From Pseudomonas sp. P5_109 (GTDB lineage Bacteria; Pseudomonadota; Gammaproteobacteria; Pseudomonadales; Pseudomonadaceae): a stretch of 64,000 nt of DNA. A program made the translations under genes and the position numbers. Positions within the stretch are counted from its first letter, which is position 1. Each line of letters begins with the position of its first letter. The notes under the pieces are model-generated. The model did no database searches. It saw nothing but the letters and a program-made list of their open reading frames with translations, and was not told the origin of the DNA. Shown in pieces: positions 8,340-17,009 of the stretch. The DNA lies in the NCBI RefSeq assembly GCF_034009455.1, contig NZ_CP125380.1, positions 6,553,001 to 6,617,000 of the forward strand. The letters run 5' to 3'.

Positions 8340-10400
8340 TCACGCCTTGTCCACAACCTGCGCCTTGGCCGCCGGCAAGGTGAAGCCGGACACCGAACGG
8401 CGCAACTGGCTGGCCATTTTCGCCAGGTTGCCGATGCTGTCGGCCGTGGCAGTGGAACCCGACGACGTCTGCGAGGTGATCTGCTGGATCACGTTCATCG
8501 TCAGGGAGATCTGGCCGGCCGACGACGTCTGCTGCTGCGCCGCATTGGAAATGCTCTGGATCAGCGCCGCGAGCGTCTTCGACACGCCTTCGATTTCCTC
8601 CAGTGCCACACCGGCATCCTGCGCCAGACGGGCGCCACGCACCACCTCGGTCGTGGTCTGCTCCATGGAGATGACCGCTTCGTTGGTGTCGGTCTGGATC
8701 GCCCGCACCAGGGTTTCGATCTGCCGGGTGGCGGCGGATGAGCGCTCGGCCAGGCGTTGCACTTCATCGGCGACCACCGCGAAACCGCGACCGGCGTCAC
8801 CGGCCATGGACGCCTGGATGGCCGCGTTGAGGGCAAGGATGTTGGTCTGGTCGGCAATGTCATCGATCAGGCTGACAATGTCACCGATTTCCTGGGACGA
8901 CTCGCCCAGGCGCTTGATGCGCTTGGCGGTGTCCTGAATCTGCTCGCGAATGTTGTCCATGCCGTGGATCGTGTTATGCACCACCTCGTTGCCCTTGTTG
9001 GCGATCTCCACCGAGCGCTCGGCAACCGCCGAAGATTCCGCCGCGTTGGCCGACACCTGGTCGATGGACTCGGCCATGTCGTTGATCGCCGTGGAGGCCT
9101 CGGAAATCTGTTGGGCCTGGTGCTCAGACGCCTGGGCCAGGTGCATGGCGGTGGCCTGGGTTTCCTGCACGGCGGCGGCCACTTGGCCGGCGGTGAGGTT
9201 GATGGTCGCGACCAGATCGCGCAGCTGGTCGACGGAGTAATTGATCGAGTCGGCGATGGTGCCGGTAAAGTCTTCGGTCACCGAGGCCGTCACCGTGAGG
9301 TCGCCGTCGGCGAGGTCCTCGATCTCGTCGAGCAAGCGCATGATCGCGTTCTGGTTACGCTCGTTTTTCTCGGCGGTTTCGCGCAGCTGACGATTGGTTT
9401 CGCGCACCATCACCAGGCCGATCAGGATGATCGAAGTCAGCGCCAGCAAGCCCAGCACATAACCGCCAATGGTATCGGTGGTGCGTCCGCCGACCATGTT
9501 TTCAAAACCGCTGGCCAGGTGTGAGGCCTCGTCGAGCAGGGTTTGCGACAGGCTGAAAATGTTCGAGGCCGATTCGCGGACCTTGAACAGCTCCGGCGAG
9601 GTTTCGAGGATCTCGTCCACCGAGCCGGAGACGAACTCGAACAGCTCGGCGATTTCCGCGAGTCGCGCACGGGCGTCGTGGTCTTCGACCTGGCTGACCT
9701 TGAGCGCCGGGTCGCCCTGCAGCATGCCGTTGAGCACCTTGCCGAACTGCGTTGCGTCACGTCCGAACGCATCGGCGGCCTGCTGTGAGTTTTCGTCGCC
9801 GGCCAATACCGTGTTGACCGCGCCGAGGATCCGCTCGGCCAACAGTGATTGGCGCTGGGCCATCGCGACCTGGGCCGCCGGGGCGCCCCGCTGCAGGAGA
9901 ATCTCGACGACCTTTTCGTACTCGACCTGCAACTGCGGCACGGTTTCGGCCAGGGTCGCGGCGACCTGATGCAGCGACAATACGGTTTGTTCGCTGGAGA
10001 GAATCGCGTCGGTGTTTTTCAGCAGGCGTTCCCAGTCCTGTTGCACTGCGCGCATCTCTGGACGCACGGTGGCGGGGGCCGGCGGCAGGCCGGTGGCCGG
10101 GTCGCCCTTCTTCAGATAACCCCAACGCCGGGCAAAGTCGTTGCGCGCATCGCTGAGCAACTTGAACGCGGCAGCCTTGCCGGCGGCGGCTTCGGTGGCG
10201 TTCTTGGCAATGCGCTGGGACAGCACGCGCAGCTCGCCGGCGTGGCCGATGTACTGTTTGTCGTAGGTAGCCTGGGTGTTGAGGTACGCGAAGTTGGCGA
10301 ACAGCAGCATGATGAAGACGATCAGCGCGATGAACAGCACGATAATCTGCGACCGGCTGCGCGACCCTTCCATTGGCTTGCCTGCTTTTGCTTTTATCAT
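8340..10400 (-). CDS. pilJ: PilJ, type IV pilus chemoreceptor
   Basis: A methyl-accepting chemotaxis-type receptor of 686 residues feeding the Pil-Chp kinase. TM1 lies at about 19-40, a periplasmic domain of about 270 residues follows, and TM2 is at about 314-332 ([17 protein letters not shown]). Then come a HAMP-like segment and a long coiled signalling domain with the conserved hairpin tip ([19 protein letters not shown]). The sequence is very close to P. aeruginosa PilJ as I recall it. The start at 10400 is chosen because AGGA lies just upstream; the longer form adds 7 residues. A C-type REPIN separates it from pilI, and chpA begins 37 nt after its stop. Confidence 0.95.
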   Translation of the reverse strand: MIKAKAGKPMEGSRSRSQIIVLFIALIVFIMLLFANFAYLNTQATYDKQYIGHAGELRVLSQRIAKNATEAAAGKAAAFKLLSDARNDFARRWGYLKKGDPATGLPPAPATVRPEMRAVQQDWERLLKNTDAILSSEQTVLSLHQVAATLAETVPQLQVEYEKVVEILLQRGAPAAQVAMAQRQSLLAERILGAVNTVLAGDENSQQAADAFGRDATQFGKVLNGMLQGDPALKVSQVEDHDARARLAEIAELFEFVSGSVDEILETSPELFKVRESASNIFSLSQTLLDEASHLASGFENMVGGRTTDTIGGYVLGLLALTSIILIGLVMVRETNRQLRETAEKNERNQNAIMRLLDEIEDLADGDLTVTASVTEDFTGTIADSINYSVDQLRDLVATINLTAGQVAAAVQETQATAMHLAQASEHQAQQISEASTAINDMAESIDQVSANAAESSAVAERSVEIANKGNEVVHNTIHGMDNIREQIQDTAKRIKRLGESSQEIGDIVSLIDDIADQTNILALNAAIQASMAGDAGRGFAVVADEVQRLAERSSAATRQIETLVRAIQTDTNEAVISMEQTTTEVVRGARLAQDAGVALEEIEGVSKTLAALIQSISNAAQQQTSSAGQISLTMNVIQQITSQTSSGSTATADSIGNLAKMASQLRRSVSGFTLPAAKAQVVDKA

Positions 10401-10443
10401 CGGTCCTCGCCTGTTAAGCAACTTCTGCGCTTACCCGAGACCC

Positions 10444-10532
10444 TGTGGGAGCGGGCTTGCTCGCGAAAGCGGTAGATCAGCCAATATCAATGTTGAATGG
10501 ACTGCCCTCTTCGCGAGCAAGCCGCTCCCACA
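10444..10532. repeat. C-type REPIN between pilI and pilJ
   Basis: Inward arms tgtgggagcgggcttgctcg and cgagcaagccgctcccaca. The right arm lacks one C, giving 89 bp against 90 for its siblings. It sits inside the operon. Confidence 0.9.
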
Positions 10533-10552
10533 TTGGTTCTCTGTTGTTCCGC

Positions 10553-11092
10553 TTACACCGCGACGCTCATGAATCCCTGGGACTGCGTCAACGCAAACGG
10601 GCTGAACACCTGCCAGCACTGCTCGCGCTGAAACCGGCCCTTGACGAACGTCGCCATCGGCCCCTTCAACTCGTCTGCCGGCACCGGCTCCAGGCTGTCC
10701 TGGGCAAAGTGCTGGAGGCCGAAGACTTCATCGACCAGCAGCCCGGCAAACACCTCTTCATGCTCCACCACCAACACCCGCCGCTGTCGGCGCACCGCCG
10801 AAAGCTCGTGCCCGAAGAAGCCGCACAAATCCATGATCGGCAGCAAACGCCCGCGCAGGTTGGCAACGCCCTTGACCCAGGACTTGACCCCCGGTAGCTG
10901 GGTGAAACGCGGCTCATGCAAGACTTCGCTGACTTCGCTCATGGGCGCGACATACCAGTGCTCGCCCAGGCGAAAACCGATGCCGCTCCAACTGTCCCGC
11001 CGGGGTGGCTGGGACGGCAAGTCCGCCGCCAGCAAACGACAGCGCTGGTCGATTTGCAGCAGCAGCTCGAAAGCCGTCAGCGACTCGTTCAT
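10553..11092 (-). CDS. pilI: PilI, CheW-like coupling protein
   Basis: A 179-residue protein with a CheW-like domain (GIGFRLGEHWYVAPM, GVANLRGRLLPIMDL). In P. aeruginosa PilI couples the PilJ receptor to the ChpA kinase. It lies 10 nt after the stop of pilH in the pilGHIJ-chpAC operon. The start MNESLTAFELL is the only good choice. The spacer to pilJ, which would normally be short, is enlarged by a REPIN. Confidence 0.93.
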   Translation of the reverse strand: MNESLTAFELLLQIDQRCRLLAADLPSQPPRRDSWSGIGFRLGEHWYVAPMSEVSEVLHEPRFTQLPGVKSWVKGVANLRGRLLPIMDLCGFFGHELSAVRRQRRVLVVEHEEVFAGLLVDEVFGLQHFAQDSLEPVPADELKGPMATFVKGRFQREQCWQVFSPFALTQSQGFMSVAV

Positions 11093-11102
11093 GACCTGAA
11101 GA

Positions 11103-11468
11103 TCAACCGGCCAACACGTTGTTCAGGGTTTTGATCAGGGTGTCTTCGTCGACCGGTTTGGTCAGGTAGTCCTTGGCACCCTGGCGCGTGCCCCAGACCT
11201 TGTCGGTGTCCTGATCCTTGGTGGTGATGATGATCACCGGAATGTGCCCGGTTTCGGGGTCCTTGGTCAGCTGACGTGTCGCCTGGAAGCCGTTGAGGCC
11301 GGGCATGACGATGTCCATCAGGACCGCGTCGGGTTTTTCCTGGCGGGCCAGGGCCACGCCGTCGGCGCCGTTTTCTGCTTTCAACACTTCATGACCGTGC
11401 TTTTCCAGCATGCCGGTCAGTTTGTACATTTCGGTCGGCGAATCATCGACGATCAGAATACGTGCCAT
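11103..11468 (-). CDS. pilH: PilH response regulator (CheY-like)
   Basis: A 121-residue single receiver domain: acidic pocket in LIVDDSPTEM, phospho-acceptor Asp in LMDIVMPGLNG, Lys in DYLTKPVD. In P. aeruginosa PilH receives phosphate from ChpA and dampens pilus extension signalling, opposing PilG. The start MARILIVDDS matches the family length; the open frame offers four extra residues (MGKT) that are probably untranslated. It lies directly downstream of pilG. Confidence 0.95.
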   Translation of the reverse strand: MARILIVDDSPTEMYKLTGMLEKHGHEVLKAENGADGVALARQEKPDAVLMDIVMPGLNGFQATRQLTKDPETGHIPVIIITTKDQDTDKVWGTRQGAKDYLTKPVDEDTLIKTLNNVLAG

Positions 11469-11525
11469 GGTCTTCCCCATTCTTGTCGACGCCGGGCCCG
11501 ATGGCCGAGCGTCACTGTGCGTGTC

Positions 11526-11930
11526 CTACTGCGGCAAAACGGCGGCGAAACCAGGAACATGAGCCTGGATCGCATCAAGCAATTCTTCCCTGCTGAAAGG
11601 CTTGGTCAAAAACTGGTCAGAGCCGACGATGCGCCCCTTGGCCTTGTCGAACAGGCCGTCCTTGGATGACAGCATAATCACCGGCGTGGACTTGAACGCG
11701 CTGTTGTTCTTGATCAGGGCGCAGGTCTGGTAGCCATCCAGGCGCGGCATCATGATGTCGACAAAGATGATGCCGGGGTGGTTGTCGGCAATCTTGGCCA
11801 AGGCATCAAAACCGTCGATGGCCGTGATGACCTCACAACCCACATTCTTGAGCAGCGTTTCGGCGGTGCGACGAATCGTCTTCGAATCATCGATCACCAT
11901 GACCTTCAAGGCGCTGGGGTGCTGTTCCAT
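11526..11930 (-). CDS. pilG: PilG response regulator (CheY-like)
   Basis: A 134-residue receiver domain: VMVIDDSKTIRR, phospho-Asp in FVDIMMPRLDG, Lys in FLTKPFS. In P. aeruginosa PilG is the output regulator promoting pilus extension and cAMP production through CyaB. It heads the Pil-Chp operon and is divergent from gshB. The start MEQHPSALK at 11930 matches the family. An ATG 29 codons upstream gives an unmatched N-terminus and is rejected. The operon promoter should lie in 11931-12148. Confidence 0.95.
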   Translation of the reverse strand: MEQHPSALKVMVIDDSKTIRRTAETLLKNVGCEVITAIDGFDALAKIADNHPGIIFVDIMMPRLDGYQTCALIKNNSAFKSTPVIMLSSKDGLFDKAKGRIVGSDQFLTKPFSREELLDAIQAHVPGFAAVLPQ

Positions 11931-12148
11931 AAAATGCTCTACCGTCGCCTTTGCGAAACTATTTGTCCGTTTGCCGGTTAACGCGGCTCGAAACCCTTGG
12001 TGCTCAAGGGCCAGCACGACATGGCAGCCTTTTTAGCACAGTCTCCAGAACCAATCTATCGGCCGACCCGCAAGGTGGTTTTTCCTTGACCGGGAACACA
12101 CTCAGCGCCACTCTGACGCCACTTTTATACGGCATCGCTGCTTTTAAT

Positions 12149-12248
12149 TGTAGGAGCGAGCCTGCTCGCGATGGACGTCAACGATGACGCGGGAAACCTG
12201 ACACCCCGCGGTGTCCTTGAGTTCATCGCGAGCAGGCTCGCTCCTACA
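12149..12248. repeat. A-type REPIN (100 bp)
   Basis: Standard 100-bp A unit in the divergent pilG/gshB spacer. It ends 39 nt before the gshB start, so it is probably inside the gshB leader if the promoter lies upstream. Confidence 0.9.
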
Positions 12249-12287
12249 GAAAGGCGGTTCTCGCCCCAAAATTTCGAGGAAAACCCA

Positions 12288-13241
12288 ATGAGCGTTCGCG
12301 TCGGGATTGTCATGGACCCTATCGCCAGCATTTCCTATAAAAAGGATAGCTCGCTGGCCATGTTGCTGGCCGCGCAGAAGCGTGGCTGGGAGCTGTTCTA
12401 CATGGAACAGCGCGACTTGTACCAAGGCGAAGGTGAGGCCCGGGCGCGGATGCGTCCGCTGCAGGTGTTCGCCAACCCGGAAAAATGGTTCGAACTGGGT
12501 GCCGAAAGCGATGCGCTGCTGAGCGATCTGGACGTGATCCTGATGCGCAAGGATCCGCCGTTCGACATGGAGTTCGTCTACTCCACTTATCTGCTGGAAC
12601 AAGCCGAGCGCGCCGGCGTGCTGGTGGTCAACAAGCCGCAAAGCCTGCGCGACTGCAACGAAAAGCTGTTCGCCACGCTGTTCCCGCAGTGCACCCCGCC
12701 GACCGTGGTCAGCCGCCGCGCCGACGTACTGCGCGAATTCGCCGCCAAACACGGCGATGTGATCCTCAAGCCACTGGACGGCATGGGCGGCACATCGATT
12801 TTCCGTCACCGCGCGGGCGACCCGAACCTGTCGGTGATCCTCGAAACCCTGACCGCCCTCGGCGCCCAGCAGATCATGGGCCAGGCCTACCTGCCGGCCA
12901 TCAAGGACGGCGACAAGCGCATCCTGATGATCGACGGTGAGCCTGTGGATTATTGCCTGGCGCGGATCCCGGCCCAGGGCGAAACCCGTGGCAACCTCGC
13001 CGCCGGTGGCCGTGGCGAAGCCCGCCCGCTGACCGACAAGGACCGCTGGATCGCCGCGCAAGTCGGCCCGACCCTGCGTGAAAAAGGCCTGTTGTTCGTT
13101 GGCCTGGACGTGATCGGCGAGCACCTGACCGAGATCAACGTCACCAGCCCGACCTGCATTCGCGAAATTGATAACGCGTTTGGCACCGATATTGGCGGCA
13201 TGTTGATGGATGCCATCGATCAGAAGCTCAAGGCACGTTGA
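12288..13241 (+). CDS. gshB: Glutathione synthetase
   Basis: A 317-residue ATP-grasp enzyme that joins glycine to gamma-glutamylcysteine, the last step of glutathione synthesis, in the cytoplasm. Recognisable segments are the N-terminal GIVMDPI, the substrate loop LMRKDPPFDMEF, ATP-grasp residues around DVILKPLDGMGGTSIF, and the C-terminal EINVTSPTC. The start at 12288 (MSVRVG) has GAGGA 7 nt upstream and gives the family length; an in-frame ATG at 12171 lies inside the REPIN. A hairpin and T-run follow the stop. Confidence 0.96.
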   Translation: MSVRVGIVMDPIASISYKKDSSLAMLLAAQKRGWELFYMEQRDLYQGEGEARARMRPLQVFANPEKWFELGAESDALLSDLDVILMRKDPPFDMEFVYSTYLLEQAERAGVLVVNKPQSLRDCNEKLFATLFPQCTPPTVVSRRADVLREFAAKHGDVILKPLDGMGGTSIFRHRAGDPNLSVILETLTALGAQQIMGQAYLPAIKDGDKRILMIDGEPVDYCLARIPAQGETRGNLAAGGRGEARPLTDKDRWIAAQVGPTLREKGLLFVGLDVIGEHLTEINVTSPTCIREIDNAFGTDIGGMLMDAIDQKLKAR

Positions 13242-13247
13242 TTAGCC

Positions 13248-13302
13248 AAACCAACATTGCGTTATCATGCGCGGCCTGTGAAAACGCGATGTTGGTTTTT
13301 TT
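13248..13302 (+). terminator. Probable intrinsic terminator of gshB
   Basis: Arms ccaacattgcg and cgcgatgttgg pair with one mismatch across a loop of about 23 nt and are followed by seven T. It ends 4 nt before the tonB3 ATG, so it may act as an attenuator for read-through into tonB3. Confidence 0.6.
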
Positions 13303-13305
13303 GTC

Positions 13306-14205
13306 ATGACCCTCCCGTCCGATCTGCCTGTCGAACTCGCCCATCGTGGCGTGCGCCCGGCCGATCGCCTCGGTTTTACCCTATTCCTGGCCGCGCTGAT
13401 CCATCTGGCCTTGCTGTTGGGTATCGGGTTTGCAGTGGTCGAGCCCAAGCAGATCAGCAAGACCCTGGAAATCACCCTCGCCACCTTCAAAAGCGAAAAG
13501 AAGCCCGAGAAAGCCGATTTCCTGGCCCAGGAGAATCAGCAAGGCAGCGGCACCCTGGCTAAAAAGGCGATTCCCAAGACCACCGAGGTCGCGCCATTCC
13601 AGGACAACAAGGTACAGAAAGTCACGCCACCGCCGGCCGCCAAGCCCGAAGTACAGGAAGCCCCGCCCAAGGCTGCCGTGACCACCGTGGCGCCGAAGCC
13701 GAAAAAAGCCCCGGCCAAGACCGAGGAACCCAAGACCGAGGTCAAGCCTCAGGTCCAGGCACCGACGTTCGACAGCGAGCAGCTGTCCAGTGACATCGCC
13801 AGCCTCGAAGCGGAACTGGCCGCCGAACAACAGCTGTACGCCAAACGCCCGCGCATTCACCGCTTGAGCGCGGCCTCGACCATGCGCGACAAGGGCGCCT
13901 GGTACAAGGACGAATGGCGCAAGAAAGTCGAGCGCATCGGCAACCTCAACTACCCCGACGAAGCGCGGCGCAAGCAGATCTACGGCAACTTGCGCTTGAT
14001 GGTGTCGATCAATCGCGACGGTTCGCTGTATGAAGTGCTGGTGCTGGAGTCTTCAGGCCAGCCCCTGCTGGACCAGGCGGCGCAACGGATCGTCCGGCTG
14101 GCGGCGCCGTTTGCACCGTTTACCGGTGATCTGTCGGATATTGACCGGCTGGAGATCATCCGCACCTGGAAATTTGCCCGCGGGGATCGACTCTCCAGCA
14201 ATTGA
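13306..14205 (+). CDS. tonB3: TonB-family protein (TonB3-like)
   Basis: A 299-residue energy transducer. A short cytoplasmic tail leads to one TM helix (about 24-44, FLAALIHLALLLGIGFAVV). A Pro/Lys/Glu-rich periplasmic spacer spans about 50-155. The C-terminal TonB domain contains the YPDEARR motif and ends in WKFARGDR. The gshB-tonB-yqgE order matches P. aeruginosa PA0406, reported there as tonB3 and needed for normal twitching and pilus assembly, which fits the pil genes on both sides. No Shine-Dalgarno is visible; the start sits directly after a terminator-like hairpin. Confidence 0.85.
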   Translation: MTLPSDLPVELAHRGVRPADRLGFTLFLAALIHLALLLGIGFAVVEPKQISKTLEITLATFKSEKKPEKADFLAQENQQGSGTLAKKAIPKTTEVAPFQDNKVQKVTPPPAAKPEVQEAPPKAAVTTVAPKPKKAPAKTEEPKTEVKPQVQAPTFDSEQLSSDIASLEAELAAEQQLYAKRPRIHRLSAASTMRDKGAWYKDEWRKKVERIGNLNYPDEARRKQIYGNLRLMVSINRDGSLYEVLVLESSGQPLLDQAAQRIVRLAAPFAPFTGDLSDIDRLEIIRTWKFARGDRLSSN

Positions 14206-14220
14206 TTCACCGCAACCCCC

Positions 14221-14310
14221 TGTGGGAGCGGGCTTGCTCGCGAATGCGGTCTGTCATTCAATATAAATGTCGACTGACACGACGCCTTCGCGAGCAAGCC
14301 CGCTCCCACA
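14221..14310. repeat. C-type REPIN (90 bp)
   Basis: Inward arms tgtgggagcgggcttgctcg and its complement, exactly 90 bp, between tonB3 and yqgE. Confidence 0.92.
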
Positions 14311-14385
14311 TTTGATCGGTGTCGACTACCAAAATGCGCCATCCCCAGCTTGTCAGTTCGCCCCTCGAACGCCACACTAGCGCAC

Positions 14386-14958
14386 ATGAAAAACGTCAGC
14401 CCCAGCTACCTCAAGCATCAATTCCTGATCGCCATGCCGCACATGGCCGACCCGAACTTTGCGCACACCTTGACCTATATCGTCGAGCACACGGCCAATG
14501 GGGCCATGGGGCTGGTCGTCAACCGTCCGCAAGAGCTGAGCCTGGCCGATATCCTTGAGCAATTGCGCCCGGATATCGAACCGCCAGCGCTCTGCCAGCA
14601 TGTGCCGATCTTTATCGGCGGCCCGGTGCAGACCGATCGTGGCTTCGTCCTTCACCCCAAGGGGCTGACGTTCCAGGCAACCGTTGATCTGGAAGACGAG
14701 TTATCCCTGTCGACCACCCAGGACATTCTGTTCGCCATCGCTGATGGCGTCGGCCCGGCAAAAAGCCTGATTGCCCTCGGCTATGCCGGTTGGGAAGCCG
14801 GGCAGCTGGAAGCCGAACTGGCACAGAATGCCTGGCTGAACTGCCCGTTTGACGCGGACATCCTGTTCAACACCAGCAGCGAACTGCGCCTGGAAGCGGC
14901 GGCCAAGCACCTGGGCGTCAACCTCAGCCTGCTGACCAGCCAGGCGGGGCACGCCTGA
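14386..14958 (+). CDS. algH: YqgE/AlgH family protein
   Basis: A 190-residue protein of the UPF0301 (YqgE/AlgH) family. Diagnostic stretches are FLIAMPHMADPNF, GAMGLVVNRP, GGPVQTDRGFVLH and SLIALGYAGWEAGQLE. The biochemical role is unsettled; algH was named as a regulator of alginate genes in P. aeruginosa. The start MKNVSPSYLKHQF matches the family; 12 upstream in-frame residues are discarded. The stop overlaps the start of ruvX (TGATG), so the two are translationally coupled. Confidence 0.93.
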   Translation: MKNVSPSYLKHQFLIAMPHMADPNFAHTLTYIVEHTANGAMGLVVNRPQELSLADILEQLRPDIEPPALCQHVPIFIGGPVQTDRGFVLHPKGLTFQATVDLEDELSLSTTQDILFAIADGVGPAKSLIALGYAGWEAGQLEAELAQNAWLNCPFDADILFNTSSELRLEAAAKHLGVNLSLLTSQAGHA

Positions 14959-15395
14959 TGGCCCTGCGGTTGATTCTCGGATTCGACTACGGCACCAAAC
15001 AGATTGGCGTTGCGGTCGGCCAGGTGGTGACCGGCCAGGCCCGTGAACTGTGCACCCTGAAAGCGCAGAACGGCATCCCCGACTGGAACCAGGTCGAAGC
15101 CCTCATCAAAGAGTGGAAGCCCGATGCCGTGGTGGTCGGCCTGCCGTTGAACATGGACGGCACGCCCAGCGACATGTGCGCCCGCGCGGAAAAGTTCGCC
15201 CGGCGCCTGAACGGCCGCTTCAACCTGCCCTTCTATACCCACGATGAACGCCTGACCACCTTCGAGGCCAAGGGCGAACGCCTGGCTCGTGGTGGCCAGA
15301 AAGGCAGTTACCGCGACAACCCGGTCGATGCCATCGCCGCCGCCCTGCTACTGCAAGGCTGGCTGGACGAAAACACCGCACTGTTTGAATCCTGA
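14958..15395 (+). CDS. ruvX: RuvX/YqgF Holliday-junction resolvase-like RNase
   Basis: A 145-residue RNase H-fold protein. The catalytic-type motif GFDYGTKQIGVAVG is N-terminal, VVGLPLNMDG is central and DERLTT follows. In other bacteria YqgF acts in 16S rRNA 5'-end processing and has nuclease activity on branched nucleic acids. It overlaps algH by one base and precedes pyrR, a conserved order in pseudomonads. Confidence 0.93.
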   Translation: MALRLILGFDYGTKQIGVAVGQVVTGQARELCTLKAQNGIPDWNQVEALIKEWKPDAVVVGLPLNMDGTPSDMCARAEKFARRLNGRFNLPFYTHDERLTTFEAKGERLARGGQKGSYRDNPVDAIAAALLLQGWLDENTALFES

Positions 15396-15425
15396 AGAGC
15401 CGCTGCGCGTCTCTCTTAGCTACAA

Positions 15426-15456
15426 CCCGAGCCACTCCCGCACAAGCCGGCTCGGG
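15426..15456 (+). promoter_or_regulatory. Hairpin upstream of pyrR
   Basis: Perfect 8-bp arms (cccgagcc at 15426-15433, ggctcggg at 15449-15456) with a 15-nt loop, ending 17 nt before the pyrR ATG. No T-run follows, so it is not a simple terminator. It is placed where it could modulate pyrR translation or protect a processed mRNA end. Confidence 0.4.
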
Positions 15457-15473
15457 CCCAAGAAGGAGCAACC

Positions 15474-15977
15474 ATGAGCCTGCCCAATCCCGCCGAACTG
15501 ATCAGCCAGATGGCAACCCGACTTGACGCCTATCTGGCCAAACGAGGCATCAGCGAACCGCGTTACATCGGCATTCGTACCGGCGGCGTCTGGGTGGCCC
15601 AAGCCCTGCTCAAGGAGCTGGGCAGCGATGAGCCCCTCGGCACCCTGGACGTATCCTTCTACCGCGACGATTTCAGCCAGAACGGCCTGCACCCGCAGGT
15701 TCGCCCTTCCGCGCTGCCGTTCGAGATCGAAGGCCAGCACCTGGTGCTGATCGACGACGTGCTGATGAGCGGCCGGACCATCCGCGCCGCCATGAACGAA
15801 CTGTTCGACTACGGCCGCCCGGCCAGCGTAACGCTGGTGTGCATGCTGGACCTGGACGCCGGCGAACTGCCGATCCGCCCGAACGTGGTTGGCGCGACCC
15901 TGTCGCTGGCTGCCCACGAACGGGTGAAGCTGTCCGGCCCGGAGCTCGCGCTCGAACTGCAAGACCTCGCCCTTTAA
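15474..15977 (+). CDS. pyrR: PyrR, pyrimidine operon regulator / uracil phosphoribosyltransferase
   Basis: A 167-residue type I PRTase with the PRPP loop [12 protein letters not shown]. In Bacillus PyrR is an RNA-binding attenuator; in Pseudomonas it heads the pyrRBC' operon and its mode of action is less clear. It has a strong Shine-Dalgarno (AAGGAG, 6 nt before ATG). pyrB starts 27 nt downstream, consistent with one transcript. Confidence 0.93.
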   Translation: MSLPNPAELISQMATRLDAYLAKRGISEPRYIGIRTGGVWVAQALLKELGSDEPLGTLDVSFYRDDFSQNGLHPQVRPSALPFEIEGQHLVLIDDVLMSGRTIRAAMNELFDYGRPASVTLVCMLDLDAGELPIRPNVVGATLSLAAHERVKLSGPELALELQDLAL

Positions 15978-16004
15978 TTCGCCCTATTGAGAGTCCCCCT
16001 TGCG

Positions 16005-17009
16005 ATGACGCCTCTAGAAACCAAGCGCCCGCTGCAGCTCAATGATCAGGGCCAGCTGCGCCACTTCCTCTCGCTCGACGGTTTGCGCCGCGAGCTGTTG
16101 ACGGAAATCCTCGACACCGCCGACTCCTTCCTCGAAGTCGGCGCCCGGGCCGTGAAGAAAGTCCCGCTGCTGCGCGGCAAGACCGTATGCAACGTGTTCT
16201 TCGAGAACTCGACCCGCACCCGCACCACCTTCGAACTGGCGGCCCAGCGGCTCTCAGCGGACGTGATCACCCTCAACGTGTCGACGTCGTCGGCGAGCAA
16301 GGGCGAAACCCTGCTCGACACCCTGCGCAACCTCGAAGCCATGGCCGCCGACATGTTCGTCGTGCGTCACGGTGATTCCGGGGCCGCGCACTTCATCGCC
16401 GAACATGTCTGCCCGCAGGTGGCGATCATCAACGGTGGCGACGGCCGGCACGCGCACCCGACCCAGGGCATGCTCGACATGCTGACCATCCGCCGGCACA
16501 AGGGCGGATTCGAAAACCTTTCGGTGGCCATCGTCGGCGACATCCTGCACTCGCGGGTCGCACGCTCGAACATGTTGGCCCTGAAAACCCTCGGTTGCCC
16601 GGACATCCGTGTGATCGCGCCGAAGACCCTGCTGCCGATCGGCATCGAGCAATACGGCGTGAAGGTCTACACCGACATGACCGAAGGCCTGAAAGACGTC
16701 GACGTGGTGATCATGTTGCGCCTGCAGCGTGAACGCATGACCGGCGGCCTGCTGCCGAGCGAAGGCGAGTTCTACCGCCTGTTCGGCCTGACCACCGCAC
16801 GCCTGGCCGGCGCCAAGCCCGATGCCATCGTGATGCACCCGGGGCCGATCAATCGTGGCGTGGAAATCGAGTCCGCAGTGGCTGACGGCCCGCACTCGGT
16901 GATCCTCAACCAGGTGACCTACGGGATCGCCATTCGTATGGCCGTGCTGTCCATGGCCATGAGCGGGCAAACAGCCCAGCGCCAATTCGAGCAGGAGAAC
17001 GCCCAGTGA
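16005..17009 (+). CDS. pyrB: Aspartate carbamoyltransferase catalytic chain
   Basis: A 334-residue ATCase that condenses carbamoyl phosphate and aspartate in de novo pyrimidine synthesis. Carbamoyl-phosphate site [12 protein letters not shown], then [10 protein letters not shown] and MHPGPINRG. The N-terminus is longer than in E. coli PyrB, typical of the class A ATCases of Pseudomonas, which bind nucleotide there and assemble with PyrC'. The start [12 protein letters not shown] is preferred over an upstream TTG. The last bases overlap pyrC' (GTGA). Confidence 0.96.
   Translation: MTPLETKRPLQLNDQGQLRHFLSLDGLRRELLTEILDTADSFLEVGARAVKKVPLLRGKTVCNVFFENSTRTRTTFELAAQRLSADVITLNVSTSSASKGETLLDTLRNLEAMAADMFVVRHGDSGAAHFIAEHVCPQVAIINGGDGRHAHPTQGMLDMLTIRRHKGGFENLSVAIVGDILHSRVARSNMLALKTLGCPDIRVIAPKTLLPIGIEQYGVKVYTDMTEGLKDVDVVIMLRLQRERMTGGLLPSEGEFYRLFGLTTARLAGAKPDAIVMHPGPINRGVEIESAVADGPHSVILNQVTYGIAIRMAVLSMAMSGQTAQRQFEQENAQ

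Noticed and set aside
12171..12287. N-terminal extension of gshB from ATG 12171
   Set aside because: The extra codons translate the A-type REPIN; family length and the ribosome site support 12288.
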